The notes under the pieces are model-generated. The model was not told where the DNA came from. It was given only the letters and a program-made list of their open reading frames with translations, and did no database searches. The position numbers were made by a program, and so were the translations under genes. Source: Gammaproteobacteria bacterium (lineage in GTDB: Bacteria; Pseudomonadota; Gammaproteobacteria; GCA-001735895). Taken from it: 45,786 nucleotides of DNA. Location of the stretch: contig JAAEMR010000073.1 of assembly GCA_024225395.1 (NCBI GenBank), positions 1-45,786 of the forward strand. The letters are read 5' to 3'. Positions 1 to 9,375 of the stretch are shown piece by piece (within the stretch, counting starts at the first letter, position 1; each line of letters starts with the position of its first letter).

Positions 1-2
1 AT

Positions 3-2873
3 GATGGTGCCGTATTAAAGTTTGGCTTAAATACTTATTTATATGTTGATGGTACCTTGATAACTGGAGACCCGACAGGTGGTGGAGATGGCGCTGGTGT
101 GGGTACCAAAGCTATGTTTACTTCGATCCGTGATAACAGCGCAGAGGCTGGAGGTAATACCTATGAAACAGATGATACGGCACCAGCGCGTACCGACTGG
201 TACCGGATAGACACCAGATCAGGCAGCAACCTCGACATGGATAATGCCATTGTTCGTTATAATTATAATGGTATTTATCACTCAGGTGTAACACCAGCTA
301 GTTTTCGAATCCAGAATTCAATCTTTACCGAACATTATTCTTATGGACTGTATCTGTACCCTTATGGTGGTATTACTTATACATTAGATAATGTTAGCGT
401 CTCCAATACTACCTATGAAGATGGCATACGGATAGCTTCTTACAATAATTCAATTTTACAAACGATTACTCTCGATTTTGACAATGTCACAATTGATAAT
501 ATTGGAAATGATACCAATGACCGAGGTATTGAACTGTATATCGTTGATGATGATCAATTGACCGGAAGACTGGATAATATTACGGTGAGTAATACATCTG
601 GTGATAGTATTCTTCTGCAAAATACAACAGCTGGTTTAGTAGACCCAATATTCAGTGGATTAGACTTGAGTGACCCTGGTACAAACCGCTATGGCTTATA
701 TATTATCGGTCAGGCTGATGGTATGACTTCTCCGACGGTTAATGGTGATAATGGCACTAACTTGATCGGTAATGGCGGTTTGAATAGCGGTGGAAGATGG
801 GGGCTATTAATATCGGGTGCCGATGGCACATACAGTGATACAACCATCAGGAATACCTCTCAGGCTGCTTTATACTTTTCAAATAATTCCAGTCCGACGT
901 TTGGTTCGAATGTAACGCTGGATGATTCTCCTGCACCTTATACTGTGGTTGGAATGCTTTTACCTGCTGGTGTTTCATATACGTCAGGTCTCTCACTTGA
1001 ACAAACGTATGCAAATATATATGGAACTCTTGCAACTGATCTAACATTGAGTTCAGACCCATTGGGTACGGGATCCTCTGTCTGGTATGTCAGTGCTGAT
1101 TTGACAGTAAATGCGGGTGTAACATTGACTGTAGATGCAAATACAGTTGTCAAATCTATTGATGGTGTTGATATATTTGTTGATGGTACGCTAGATATTG
1201 ACCCGATAAATGCTGGAGGCAGTGTTGTTTTTACTGATATCAGGGATGATAGTTATAACGGAGATTCGAATAATGATAGCAGTGCTACGGTCCCTGGTGG
1301 TTCATCAAACTGGCAGGGAATCGATTTTCGACAGGGTAGCCAGGGAACTGTGAATAACCTTATTGTTGATCAGGGTGAAATTGCGCTTATGGTCCAAAAT
1401 GCCGGCGATGGGGGCGTATTGAACTTCTCTAACCTTCTTATTGATAATGCAACAGATGGACTTCTAATTGATCAAACGTCCGCTTCTTTTCCAACTTCAC
1501 CGACTTTTAATAACCTTACGATAACTAACGCGTCTTCTCAGCACTTATACCTAGATGCTGATAACACGACCGAAGGTGCTTTGATGCAACCAACGTTTAC
1601 TGGAGACCTGATGATTTCTGGTAATGGAGCGGATGGTATCTATTGTGTCAATGCAGGTCCCAATATATCGATTTCTGGTTTTACAATCGATGGGTCTTCT
1701 AATGGGGTGGATACAACAACAGGCTGCACTATAACCTTGCAAAATAGTCTGATTCGTAATGCTTCAGCGATTGGTGTTCATGTTCAATCAAACGCTGCAC
1801 CGATAATTCGCAATAATATCATTGTCAATAATGGTTCCGGAGCTGGTAATCATGGTGGAATCTATGCTACTTCAACTGCTACTAGCTATATTAACAATAA
1901 TCTTATTCGTGGAAATTATGCTTCCTATGGTGCGGGTATCATGATTAGAAGTTCTTCCCCAGTGGTACAGAATAATTTAATCATTGAAAATCATAGTGCT
2001 GATACCTCTTCTTATGGTGGTAGTGGTATTTTTGTATGGGACAATTCATCTCCAACAATCATCAATAACACTGTTGCTAACAATACATCTGTTAACGCAA
2101 CCGGTGAAGGTGCAGGGTTGCATATCGAACCAACAGCAGCCCATACGACAACCTTGATGGATAATGTAATTTACGGTAATTTAGGTGGATACCCCGCAAC
2201 TCCAGTAGCTAACGATATTTATTTTGCAGGTTCTTCCACGTTAACAGAAGACTATAACGTGATTGGTACCGATAATATCGCTGTCAATGGGTCAAATGAT
2301 CTTGAGGGTTCAGATCCTTTGTTTACTGATGGGTGGTACTTAACCGTGGATTTACTCAACGGAGGAGGCTTTGATTCTCCTGCGATTGATATGGGTTCAG
2401 TTGACGCTACCAATACAGCCCTTGGGGCTGGAACAGAAATACTAAGTGCTACAACAACCAGAACCGATGGTTCGAATGAAGAGGATGTAAATATTCTTTT
2501 AGACATCGGATACCATTATCCAAACGGGCAGATTTCTGGTAGTAACAGGGTGAATATTCTCAATTCATCCGTATCCCCGGCAAGTTATCTTGAGCAGCCC
2601 AATCCTACCGGTGGAGCTCCAGTGACTATTACTATTACACCACAGGATGATAGTAATCAGCCTTTAGGTGCAGGGTTGGTTATCCTTGCAACGGCTACAG
2701 ACAATAATAATCTTAGCAGCATCACTGATCATGGTGACGGTACTTATTCAGTGATATTTACGATTCCGTCGGGAACAGGTTCGGATGAAGTTTCCTTTTC
2801 TGTGAACGGGGTAAATATTTCTAATACTGGAACTAATGTGAATACTACTGAATTAACCTGGTCTTTGCTTTAA
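3..2873 (+). CDS. Right-handed beta-helix surface protein, 5'-truncated by window edge
   Basis: The frame is open from the first bases of the window, so the true start lies upstream; about 956 residues are visible. The body is a right-handed parallel beta-helix type sequence: Asn/Gly/Ser/Thr-rich, with many short imperfect repeats such as 'NNTVANNT', 'IRNNIIVNN' and 'VQNNLIIEN' and two 'VDGTL' segments (at the truncated start and near residue 390). The last 110 residues look different and resemble an invasin/Big-type Ig-like domain ('GDGTYSVIFTIPSG'). Such proteins are usually exported or surface-anchored adhesins or polysaccharide-active proteins. No catalytic residues can be assigned, and no sorting tag such as PEP-CTERM or a beta-barrel is seen; the protein ends 'TELTWSLL'. 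The signal peptide, if any, is outside the window. The fold call is firm; the function is unknown. Confidence 0.85.
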   Translation, partial: DGAVLKFGLNTYLYVDGTLITGDPTGGGDGAGVGTKAMFTSIRDNSAEAGGNTYETDDTAPARTDWYRIDTRSGSNLDMDNAIVRYNYNGIYHSGVTPASFRIQNSIFTEHYSYGLYLYPYGGITYTLDNVSVSNTTYEDGIRIASYNNSILQTITLDFDNVTIDNIGNDTNDRGIELYIVDDDQLTGRLDNITVSNTSGDSILLQNTTAGLVDPIFSGLDLSDPGTNRYGLYIIGQADGMTSPTVNGDNGTNLIGNGGLNSGGRWGLLISGADGTYSDTTIRNTSQAALYFSNNSSPTFGSNVTLDDSPAPYTVVGMLLPAGVSYTSGLSLEQTYANIYGTLATDLTLSSDPLGTGSSVWYVSADLTVNAGVTLTVDANTVVKSIDGVDIFVDGTLDIDPINAGGSVVFTDIRDDSYNGDSNNDSSATVPGGSSNWQGIDFRQGSQGTVNNLIVDQGEIALMVQNAGDGGVLNFSNLLIDNATDGLLIDQTSASFPTSPTFNNLTITNASSQHLYLDADNTTEGALMQPTFTGDLMISGNGADGIYCVNAGPNISISGFTIDGSSNGVDTTTGCTITLQNSLIRNASAIGVHVQSNAAPIIRNNIIVNNGSGAGNHGGIYATSTATSYINNNLIRGNYASYGAGIMIRSSSPVVQNNLIIENHSADTSSYGGSGIFVWDNSSPTIINNTVANNTSVNATGEGAGLHIEPTAAHTTTLMDNVIYGNLGGYPATPVANDIYFAGSSTLTEDYNVIGTDNIAVNGSNDLEGSDPLFTDGWYLTVDLLNGGGFDSPAIDMGSVDATNTALGAGTEILSATTTRTDGSNEEDVNILLDIGYHYPNGQISGSNRVNILNSSVSPASYLEQPNPTGGAPVTITITPQDDSNQPLGAGLVILATATDNNNLSSITDHGDGTYSVIFTIPSGTGSDEVSFSVNGVNISNTGTNVNTTELTWSLL

Positions 2874-2916
2874 GAAGTAAAATCAGTTGATTATTATAGA
2901 TGTTAACCTTACACCC

Positions 2917-2999
2917 AGGAAGTCAATGAAACTTCCTGTGGTATAACTGGCTTCACCGGATAACAGCCATAGAATAGCATGTGCAATTTCTATGGCTGT
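2917..2999. repeat. Two consecutive hairpins downstream of the beta-helix gene
   Basis: The gene-free stretch 2874-3212 holds two inverted repeats. The first is a 7-bp stem AGGAAGT/ACTTCCT (2917-2923 with 2931-2937). The second is a perfect 12-bp stem ACAGCCATAGAA/TTCTATGGCTGT (2963-2974 with 2988-2999) with a 13-nt loop. Neither is followed by a T-run, so they are not textbook intrinsic terminators, but their place just after a stop codon suggests 3'-end formation or mRNA protection. Nothing else is recognised in the rest of the gap, which should hold the purU promoter. Confidence 0.5.
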
Positions 3000-3212
3000 G
3001 TCACCCCGTTTCACTGGGACTAACTCTTTTACTCTGTCCTCCGGATCAGGTTCTCCGCTAATGTCTCAACTAACACTTGTTATGAGAAGATTTTTATTCA
3101 TATATTTCACTGTTAGTAATAAAATGACCTTGATTCATGAAAGGTATTTCTTCAGGAATCCGATAATATAGAATTTTCCGTAACAGAATGAAAACTTAAT
3201 AATAATGAAATT

Positions 3213-4064
3213 ATGACTCACACCTACCGTTTATTATTCGACTGCCCCGATCAAATAGGACTGGTTTCTGAAGTAACCAGCTTTATCTCGTTATTATCCG
3301 GCTGGATTACCGAATCATCACAACATTCAGAAGAAGCGAATAACTGGTTTTATTCGCGTATCGAAATCAAAGCCGAGTCTTTACCTTTTGACATAGAAGG
3401 TTTCAGGCAATCGTTTTCACCTCTGGCTGAAAAATTCTCCATGAACTGGTCTATTGTGGATAGCGAACAGCCCAAAAAGATCGCTATTTTTGCCAGTAAA
3501 GCGTCTCACTGTCTTTCAGATTTACTGGATCGTTGGAGAAGTGGAGACCTGCCTTGTGAAATCAGTTGTGTCATCGCCAATCACCAGGATTTAGGGCGGC
3601 AGGTTGAGTGTTGCGATATTCCTTTTCACCATGTACCTGTCGATAAACAGAATAAATCTCAGGCTTTTTCTGAAATGCAATCCATTGTCGATAGCTACCA
3701 CGTGGAGACCATCGTATTAGCCCGCTATATGCAAATTTTACCTGAAGATTTCTGTCAACTTTATAAGCACCAGGTACTTAATATTCACCATAGTTTTCTA
3801 CCTTCATTTATCGGTGCTAAACCCTATCACCAGGCGTTTGAGCGTGGGGTTAAACTAATCGGTGCTACCTGTCATTATGTCACCACAGATCTCGATGAGG
3901 GACCGATTATTGACCAGGATATCCAGCGAGTTAATCACTCGGATAATGTAGAAGATCTGGTCAGGTTAGGTAAAGATATCGAGAAACAGGTTCTGGCCAG
4001 AGGTCTCAGATATCATCTGGAAGATAGAATTATGGTTGATGGTAATAAAACGATTATTTTCTAA
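3213..4064 (+). CDS. purU: Formyltetrahydrofolate deformylase PurU
   Basis: Hydrolyses 10-formyl-tetrahydrofolate to formate and tetrahydrofolate, balancing the one-carbon pool and supplying formate for PurT-dependent purine synthesis; cytoplasmic. The 283 residues match the usual length of about 280. An N-terminal ACT domain (about residues 5-80, beginning with 'CPDQIGLV') is followed by a formyltransferase fold with the expected catalytic Asn/His/Asp set: N190 and H192 in 'LNIHHSFLPSFIGAKPYHQA' and D228 in 'DLDEGPII'. The gene stands alone, with about 340 non-coding bases upstream and about 190 downstream. The start is ATG with a weak ribosome binding site. Confidence is high because both domains and the active site are complete. 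Confidence 0.95.
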   Translation: MTHTYRLLFDCPDQIGLVSEVTSFISLLSGWITESSQHSEEANNWFYSRIEIKAESLPFDIEGFRQSFSPLAEKFSMNWSIVDSEQPKKIAIFASKASHCLSDLLDRWRSGDLPCEISCVIANHQDLGRQVECCDIPFHHVPVDKQNKSQAFSEMQSIVDSYHVETIVLARYMQILPEDFCQLYKHQVLNIHHSFLPSFIGAKPYHQAFERGVKLIGATCHYVTTDLDEGPIIDQDIQRVNHSDNVEDLVRLGKDIEKQVLARGLRYHLEDRIMVDGNKTIIF

Positions 4065-4257
4065 AGCACCTTTTTAAGAGTACCATTCTATTTATCACAA
4101 AATACCCGCTAAATTTATGCAGGCAGGATGGTGTCCAGTTAAAGCAGGGGATTTATAAAGTTAAAATTGATCTAGCGCAGACAATTTCTTTATTTGTATT
4201 CATTTTTTTCTACTGACTAGTAGAGTAGAAGCACAATTAAATTTACAGGAGTGATTA

Positions 4258-4911
4258 ATGGAAACAGAGAGACGCGAATCGCCTAGAAGCCTAATGGATG
4301 AACATAAGGAATCTCGAAGAGTTCATCATTTCCTGCTCAAAGTAGGGCTTGTTTATTTAATAATATCATTTTGCCTGTATTTTGTTTTCGCGTCACTTCT
4401 GTCAAATCATGCCTATAATGATATGTCTAAAGATGAAATTAATCATATTTCAGAGATGGTTTTTGAATCGATGTACACCGCCATGCTGGCAGGGCAGGAT
4501 CGTGCGGGTATAGCAGCTGCAGCAAAACGCATGGATGAAACGGGTCCAGGTATGAAAACTTCGGTGATTCGTGGTGAGGTAGTAGCTGAACTATTTGGAG
4601 AAGATGAACTTGATAAAATGCGCCGTCTAAACGATCTGGCTATTTTTGACGTCTTTAAGACCGGAAAAGAAAAAATAATTCAGGGTGATATGAGATTTCG
4701 TTACCTTTACCCGGCCCATTTTAAGCAAAAGTGTTTACAGTGCCACTTAAATTCTAAACCAGGCACGGTTGCTGGAGTCATTGAAATTAATTACCCGATT
4801 TCAAACCTGAAAGTATCGACCAGTTATGTCGAATTACTGTTGCTGGCATATTTTGGTAGTAGCTTTGTAGTGTTGATTTTATTCCTGGGCTGGAGTTTTC
4901 GTAGAAAATAA
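4258..4911 (+). CDS. Membrane-anchored Tll0287-like c-type haem protein (DUF3365)
   Basis: A 217-residue protein with an N-terminal membrane helix (about 22-48), an extracytoplasmic domain and a second membrane helix (about 191-212) with a short basic 'RRK' end. The domain carries one CXXCH haem attachment site, C159-L-Q-C162-H163, and the surrounding 'YPAHFKQKCLQCH ... AGVIEINYPIS' pattern is typical of the Tll0287-like/DUF3365 sensor family, a PAS-like haem domain that usually precedes HAMP, GGDEF or kinase modules. Here no output domain follows, so it would act as a stand-alone redox or gas-binding protein or through a partner. A good ribosome binding site (AGGAG, about 7 bases upstream) supports the ATG. 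Its neighbours, PurU and a hydrolase on the opposite strand, give no functional clue. Confidence 0.8.
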   Translation: METERRESPRSLMDEHKESRRVHHFLLKVGLVYLIISFCLYFVFASLLSNHAYNDMSKDEINHISEMVFESMYTAMLAGQDRAGIAAAAKRMDETGPGMKTSVIRGEVVAELFGEDELDKMRRLNDLAIFDVFKTGKEKIIQGDMRFRYLYPAHFKQKCLQCHLNSKPGTVAGVIEINYPISNLKVSTSYVELLLLAYFGSSFVVLILFLGWSFRRK

Positions 4912-4920
4912 AAAAACCTT

Positions 4921-5559
4921 TTATCCACATATTTTAATAATGAATTTTGCAACCAGTTTTGTAGCCTGGTTGAGATTTTCTACTTCAGTTACTGCTGATT
5001 TCTTACGAGGTATGAAGCTATGATCTCCATCATTTATCCAGTGGATCTGTAAATTGTCTGGAAGCTTATAACCTGGAACTTCTTTTTTATTTCCAAAAAT
5101 ATCCCGATCTCCCTGGCATATCAAACTTTGAGTTTGTAACTTATATAAATGCTCAGTGCGTAATTTTTCTGCTTTTCCAGGTGGGTGAAAGGGGTATCCC
5201 AGACAAACCAGAGCTTTAACTGAAGCTTCACTGTCACACACCATACTGGCTATTCTGCCACCCAAAGACTTTCCCCCGATAATTAACTCCTGTGCCCCAT
5301 CTTCAATTTGGAGAGTGATTACATTTTTATAGCTTTCAATAAATTTTTCAACTCGATCCGGGGGTCTTTTTTTACCAGACTTTATGATGCTATCCATATA
5401 AGGAAAATTAAAACGTACCACACTAAATCCACCCGTAATTTTTACTTGTGCCGATAAATCCTGGGCCATCGTATTCATGAAAGTGGAGTTCATATCAGCT
5501 CCCGATCCATGAGCCAGAATTAAGCGTGTACGGGCATTTGGTGGACCATCAATATGCAT
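4921..5559 (-). CDS. Alpha/beta hydrolase of the TEX30/COG3571 type
   Basis: A 212-residue cytoplasmic alpha/beta hydrolase. The oxyanion-strand motif 'LILAHGSGADMNS' lies near the N-terminus, the nucleophile elbow 'GGKSLGGR' (Ser near residue 96) follows, and a late 'NDGDHSF' supplies the catalytic His, with 'GDRDIFG' probably supplying the acid. This arrangement is that of the predicted alpha/beta-hydrolases related to human TEX30/KANL3, whose bacterial substrates are unknown. It is convergent with the haem protein gene (9 bases between stops) and divergent from dppA, sharing a 240-bp intergenic region. No signal peptide is present. The family assignment is firm; the substrate cannot be predicted. 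Confidence 0.85.
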   Translation of the reverse strand: MHIDGPPNARTRLILAHGSGADMNSTFMNTMAQDLSAQVKITGGFSVVRFNFPYMDSIIKSGKKRPPDRVEKFIESYKNVITLQIEDGAQELIIGGKSLGGRIASMVCDSEASVKALVCLGYPFHPPGKAEKLRTEHLYKLQTQSLICQGDRDIFGNKKEVPGYKLPDNLQIHWINDGDHSFIPRKKSAVTEVENLNQATKLVAKFIIKICG

Positions 5560-5589
5560 TTGATTACCTTAATAACTAACTTGAAGACT

Positions 5590-5624
5590 ATAACTGTTTA
5601 GTATTTTATATGTATCACAGTTAT
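5590..5624. promoter_or_regulatory. Inverted repeat in the hydrolase/dppA divergent region
   Basis: ATAACTGT (5590-5597) and ACAGTTAT (5617-5624) form a perfect 8-bp inverted repeat with a 19-base spacer, about 30 bases upstream of the hydrolase start and about 175 bases before dppA. This is a possible operator; no regulator family is recognised from the motif. The rest of 5560-5798 is AT-rich and presumably holds both promoters. dppA has a strong ribosome binding site, AAAGGAG at 5786-5792. Confidence 0.3.
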
Positions 5625-5798
5625 TTAAGAATTTAAAAAGCTGTTTCCCGGCTACTAATAAACACCTTTTATTTGGATATAAGCTGGCATACAATCGTGT
5701 TAAATCAGGACTTTATATTAAATTTTATTTTAGTTGCAAAGTAACCTGAAATATCAATATAAAAAGTTGTAATTATTACCTAATTAAAGGAGAAAATT

Positions 5799-7388
5799 AT
5801 GAAAAACAAGCTGATATCCGGCCTTTGTTTGTCTGCTATTTGCGTCTTTTCCGGCAGTGCAATGGCAAAAACACTGGTTTACTGTTCTGAAGCAAGCCCT
5901 GAAGGTTTTAATCCTTCTCTGTACACTTCTGGAACTACTTTTGATGCCAGTTCCCGAGCCATCTTTGATTCACTGGTTGGTTTCGAAAGAGGTACGACTA
6001 AGGTTGTTCCCGGCCTTGCTAAATCCTGGGATATTTCCAGTGACGGTAGAACTTATACTTTCCATCTTCGTCAAGGCGTTAAATTTCATACGACTAAAGG
6101 TTTTAAGCCGAGTCGTGATTTTAATGCAAATGATGTGCTTTACAGCTTTAATCGCCAATGGAAGAAAGATCATCCTGATCATAAACTGTCTGGTGGATCG
6201 TACGAATACTTCAATGGCATGGACATGCCTAAATTGCTGAAAAGTGTGACTAAAAAGGATGACTACACGGTGGTTTTCACCCTCAATGAACCAGAAGCTC
6301 CGTTCATTGCGAACATGGCGATGGATTTTGCATCTATTCTCTCCGCAGAGTATTCAAAGAAAATGAATGATGCTGGTACTCCGGATAAGATTGATCAAAA
6401 TCCTGTCGGAACAGGTCCATTCCAATTGGTTCACTATCAAAAAGATGCGGTAATTCGTTATAAAGCTAATCCTTCCTACTGGGCAGGCAAAGCACCTATC
6501 GATAAGCTTATTTTTTCCATTACGCCTGATGCGGCTGTTCGTTACGCCAAGTTAAAAGCCGGCGAGTGTCATGTTATGCCTTATCCTAACCCTGCTGATA
6601 TTGCAGGCATGAAAAAGGATAGTTCTGTACAACTGCTTGAACAGGAAGGCCTGAATGTTGGTTACCTGGCTTACAATACTGAGAAGAAACCTTATGATAA
6701 CAAAAAGGTTCGTCAGGCAATGAATATGGCGATCAACAAAGATGCCATTATCGATGCGATTTATCTTGGCGCAGGTGTTGCGGCTAAGAATCCGATTCCA
6801 CCAACCATGTGGTCTTATAACGATGCGATTATAGATGATGAATATAATCCGACTAAAGCTAAAGCATTATTAGCGGAAGCGGGCTATCCAAACGGTTTTG
6901 AAACGGACCTGTGGGCAATGCCGGTACAACGTCCTTATAATCCCAATGCCAGGCGTATGGCTGAAATGATGCAGGCTGATTTTGCTAAAGTTGGTGTTAA
7001 AGCTAAAATTGTTACCTACGAGTGGGGCGAATATTTGAAGCGAAGTAAAAAAGGTGAACACATGACAACTTTGTTAGGCTGGACCGGTGATAACGGTGAT
7101 CCTGATAACTTTCTGCATGTTTTACTCAGTTGTGCTGCATCTAAAGGTGCTAATAGAGCAAGATGGTGTCATGAACCTTTTGATGACCTTCTGAAGAAAG
7201 CTAAACTAACCACCGATATTGCTGAACGAACCAGACTGTATAAGCAGGCTCAGGTTATTTTTAAAGAAGAAGCTCCCTGGTTTACTATCGCGCATTCTAA
7301 AGTATCTATGCCTATGAGCACCCGTGTTGTTGACTATAAAATCGATCCCTTCGGTGGACATGTTTTCTACGGTGTAGATCTTAAATAA
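5799..7388 (+). CDS. dppA: Periplasmic dipeptide/oligopeptide-binding protein
   Basis: Substrate-binding component of an Opp/Dpp-family ABC importer (SBP_bac_5), 529 residues, the usual size. A Sec signal peptide with a basic start ('MKNK'), hydrophobic core and 'AMA-K' cleavage site at about residue 23 sends it to the periplasm; no lipobox cysteine is seen. The mature protein starts 'KTLVYCSEASPEGFNPSLY', typical of DppA, and contains the family pattern 'KSWDISSDGRTYTFHLRQGV'. It is first in an operon with dppB, dppC, dppD and dppF. A strong ribosome binding site and a hairpin directly after the stop fit its need for higher expression than the membrane subunits. Dipeptide specificity is inferred from overall similarity; haem, delta-aminolevulinate or other short peptides are possible. 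Confidence 0.92.
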   Translation: MKNKLISGLCLSAICVFSGSAMAKTLVYCSEASPEGFNPSLYTSGTTFDASSRAIFDSLVGFERGTTKVVPGLAKSWDISSDGRTYTFHLRQGVKFHTTKGFKPSRDFNANDVLYSFNRQWKKDHPDHKLSGGSYEYFNGMDMPKLLKSVTKKDDYTVVFTLNEPEAPFIANMAMDFASILSAEYSKKMNDAGTPDKIDQNPVGTGPFQLVHYQKDAVIRYKANPSYWAGKAPIDKLIFSITPDAAVRYAKLKAGECHVMPYPNPADIAGMKKDSSVQLLEQEGLNVGYLAYNTEKKPYDNKKVRQAMNMAINKDAIIDAIYLGAGVAAKNPIPPTMWSYNDAIIDDEYNPTKAKALLAEAGYPNGFETDLWAMPVQRPYNPNARRMAEMMQADFAKVGVKAKIVTYEWGEYLKRSKKGEHMTTLLGWTGDNGDPDNFLHVLLSCAASKGANRARWCHEPFDDLLKKAKLTTDIAERTRLYKQAQVIFKEEAPWFTIAHSKVSMPMSTRVVDYKIDPFGGHVFYGVDLK

Positions 7389-7419
7389 ATCGTCAATGTT
7401 TAATTGACTATTGCTGAAC

Positions 7420-7446
7420 TGCCAGGCTGATTAATTCAGCCTGGCA
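7420..7446 (+). repeat. Hairpin between dppA and dppB (mRNA processing/attenuation element)
   Basis: A perfect 11-bp inverted repeat, TGCCAGGCTGA/TCAGCCTGGCA, with the 5-base loop TTAAT lies 32 bases after the dppA stop and 17 bases before the dppB start. There is no T-run after it, so full termination is not expected. In many binding-protein-dependent transporters such a hairpin protects the 3' end of the binding-protein mRNA or causes partial read-through, giving an excess of binding protein over membrane subunits. That role is inference from position. Confidence 0.7.
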
Positions 7447-7463
7447 ACACTAGATTCAATCCC

Positions 7464-8468
7464 ATGTTTCGTTTCCTGCTTACACGCGTATCTCTCATTA
7501 TTCCTACTTTTATTGGTGTAACCCTGTTGAGTTTTTCATTGATTCGACTGGTTCCGGGAGACCCTATTGAATTACTGGCAGGTGAACGTGGCATAGATCC
7601 AGTTAGACATGCGGCTTTAAGAGCTCAGCTCGGGCTTGATAAACCATTACTCGAACAATACTGGATTTATATTCAGAACGTACTTCAAGGAGACCTTGGC
7701 AATTCCATAGTCACTAAATCTTCTGTTGTTGGAGAGTTTTTAACCTTATTTCCAGCAACTATAGAATTATCAGTTTTCGCTATTTTCCTGGCTTTGATTA
7801 TTGGACTGCCGATTGGAATTCTGGCTGCTGTTAAACGAGGTTCAATTTTTGATAATACGACCATGGGACTCTCCCTGGTTGGATATTCCATGCCCATTTT
7901 CTGGTGGGCCTTATTACTCATTTTATTTTTCTCTGTTTTCCTCGGCTGGACTCCCGTGTCAGGAAGGATATCAGTGTTGTTCTACGTAGAACCGGTAACC
8001 GGTTTTTTATTAATAGATTCTTTACTGTCAGATGAAGCGGGTGCATTTCAATCTGCTCTGAGTCATTTAATTTTACCGGCTATAGCACTCGGTACTATTC
8101 CTCTGGCTGTTATTGCTCGAATGACCAGGTCTTCAATGCTTGAAGTGTTAGGCGAAGATTATGTTCGAACTGCACGGGCTAAAGGTCTGACTCCCTGGCG
8201 AGTAATTATCGTGCATGCTTTACGTAATGCGCTGATTCCCGTTGTGACCGTTATCGGTCTTCAGGTAGGTGTGTTGTTTGCTGGAGCCATTTTAACCGAA
8301 ACAATATTTGCCTGGCCCGGTGTCGGTAAGTGGTTGATAGAGTCTGTTCAAAGAAGAGATTATCCGGTGTTACAGGGTGGTGTTTTATTGATTGCATCGG
8401 TAGTTATGATTATCAATTTACTGGTTGATTTATTGTATGGTTTTATTAACCCGAGGATTCGACGCTAG
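7464..8468 (+). CDS. dppB: Dipeptide ABC transporter permease DppB
   Basis: Inner-membrane permease subunit, 334 residues, with the typical DppB/OppB start ('MFRFLLTRVSLIIPTFIGVTLLSFSLIRLVPGDP' region), six membrane helices and the ABC-permease EAA loop near residue 235 ('DYVRTARAKGLTPWRVIIVHALRNALIPVVTVIG'), which contacts the ATPases. It pairs with DppC to form the translocation pore. Its stop TAG shares one base with the GTG start of dppC, a sign of translational coupling. No strong ribosome binding site precedes the ATG; expression may depend on read-through past the hairpin after dppA. Confidence 0.95.
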   Translation: MFRFLLTRVSLIIPTFIGVTLLSFSLIRLVPGDPIELLAGERGIDPVRHAALRAQLGLDKPLLEQYWIYIQNVLQGDLGNSIVTKSSVVGEFLTLFPATIELSVFAIFLALIIGLPIGILAAVKRGSIFDNTTMGLSLVGYSMPIFWWALLLILFFSVFLGWTPVSGRISVLFYVEPVTGFLLIDSLLSDEAGAFQSALSHLILPAIALGTIPLAVIARMTRSSMLEVLGEDYVRTARAKGLTPWRVIIVHALRNALIPVVTVIGLQVGVLFAGAILTETIFAWPGVGKWLIESVQRRDYPVLQGGVLLIASVVMIINLLVDLLYGFINPRIRR

Positions 8469-9361
8469 TGGAAACTTCCTTACAGCAAAAACCAGCCAGA
8501 TTACGTCATCCTCTGTTTGAAATCTGGGATGCTTTTAGAGTCAACCGCGGTGCTTTACTAGGTTTGATTGTCATCGTTATCATTGCGTTATCGGCTATGT
8601 TTGCATCTTATGTTGCGCCTCATGAACCTGCTGAACAATTCCGGGATGCTTTTCTGGCTCCTCCGGTCTGGATTGAGGGAGGCTCTTCAAAATTTATTCT
8701 GGGCACTGATGATATTGGCCGGGATATCCTGTCTCGTATTATTTACGGTGCCCAGGTTTCTTTATCAACCGGTGCAATGGTGGTTCTGTCATCACTGCTG
8801 GCAGGCATTTTGTTAGGACTGATCTCGGCATTTAATCAGGGTGTTGTTGATATTGCCATTATGCGTCTTATGGATGTCATGCTGGCACTGCCGAGTTTAT
8901 TAATGGCCATTGTTATTGTTGCTATTCTCGGTCCCAGCCTGGTGAATGCAGCAATGGCGGTTGTGATTGTTCAACTTCCCCACTTTGTTCGACTAACCCG
9001 TGCGGCAGCACTTGCGGAACTCGGAAAAGATTATGTAGTGGCATCTACCGTTGCCGGGGCAGGGGTGATGCGCCTGATGTGGATAACCGTATTGCCAAAC
9101 TGTATGGCACCATTAATTGTGCAAGCCACATTAGGTTTTTCCAGTGCAATTCTTGATCTGGCAGCACTGGGATTTCTTGGCATGGGTGCTCAGCCTCCAA
9201 CTCCAGAGTGGGGCACGATGTTATCCAGTGCGTTACAGTTTATTCAACGTGCCTGGTGGGTTGTCACTTTTCCCGGTCTGGCAATCTTAATCGTAGTACT
9301 GGCTTTTAACCTGATGGGAGATGGTTTACGTGATGCTCTTGATCCTAAACTTAAATCCTGA
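8468..9361 (+). CDS. dppC: Dipeptide ABC transporter permease DppC
   Basis: Second inner-membrane permease, 297 residues. It has the OppC-type N-terminal cytoplasmic segment and first helix, followed by the conserved '[24 protein letters not shown]' segment and an EAA loop ('[27 protein letters not shown]'). The start is GTG at 8468, overlapping the dppB stop by one base; this start gives the family's normal N-terminus. The stop is followed 14 bases later by the dppD ATG, so the five genes form one operon. Confidence 0.95.
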   Translation: METSLQQKPARLRHPLFEIWDAFRVNRGALLGLIVIVIIALSAMFASYVAPHEPAEQFRDAFLAPPVWIEGGSSKFILGTDDIGRDILSRIIYGAQVSLSTGAMVVLSSLLAGILLGLISAFNQGVVDIAIMRLMDVMLALPSLLMAIVIVAILGPSLVNAAMAVVIVQLPHFVRLTRAAALAELGKDYVVASTVAGAGVMRLMWITVLPNCMAPLIVQATLGFSSAILDLAALGFLGMGAQPPTPEWGTMLSSALQFIQRAWWVVTFPGLAILIVVLAFNLMGDGLRDALDPKLKS

Positions 9362-9375
9362 GTGTTTTTAGACTG

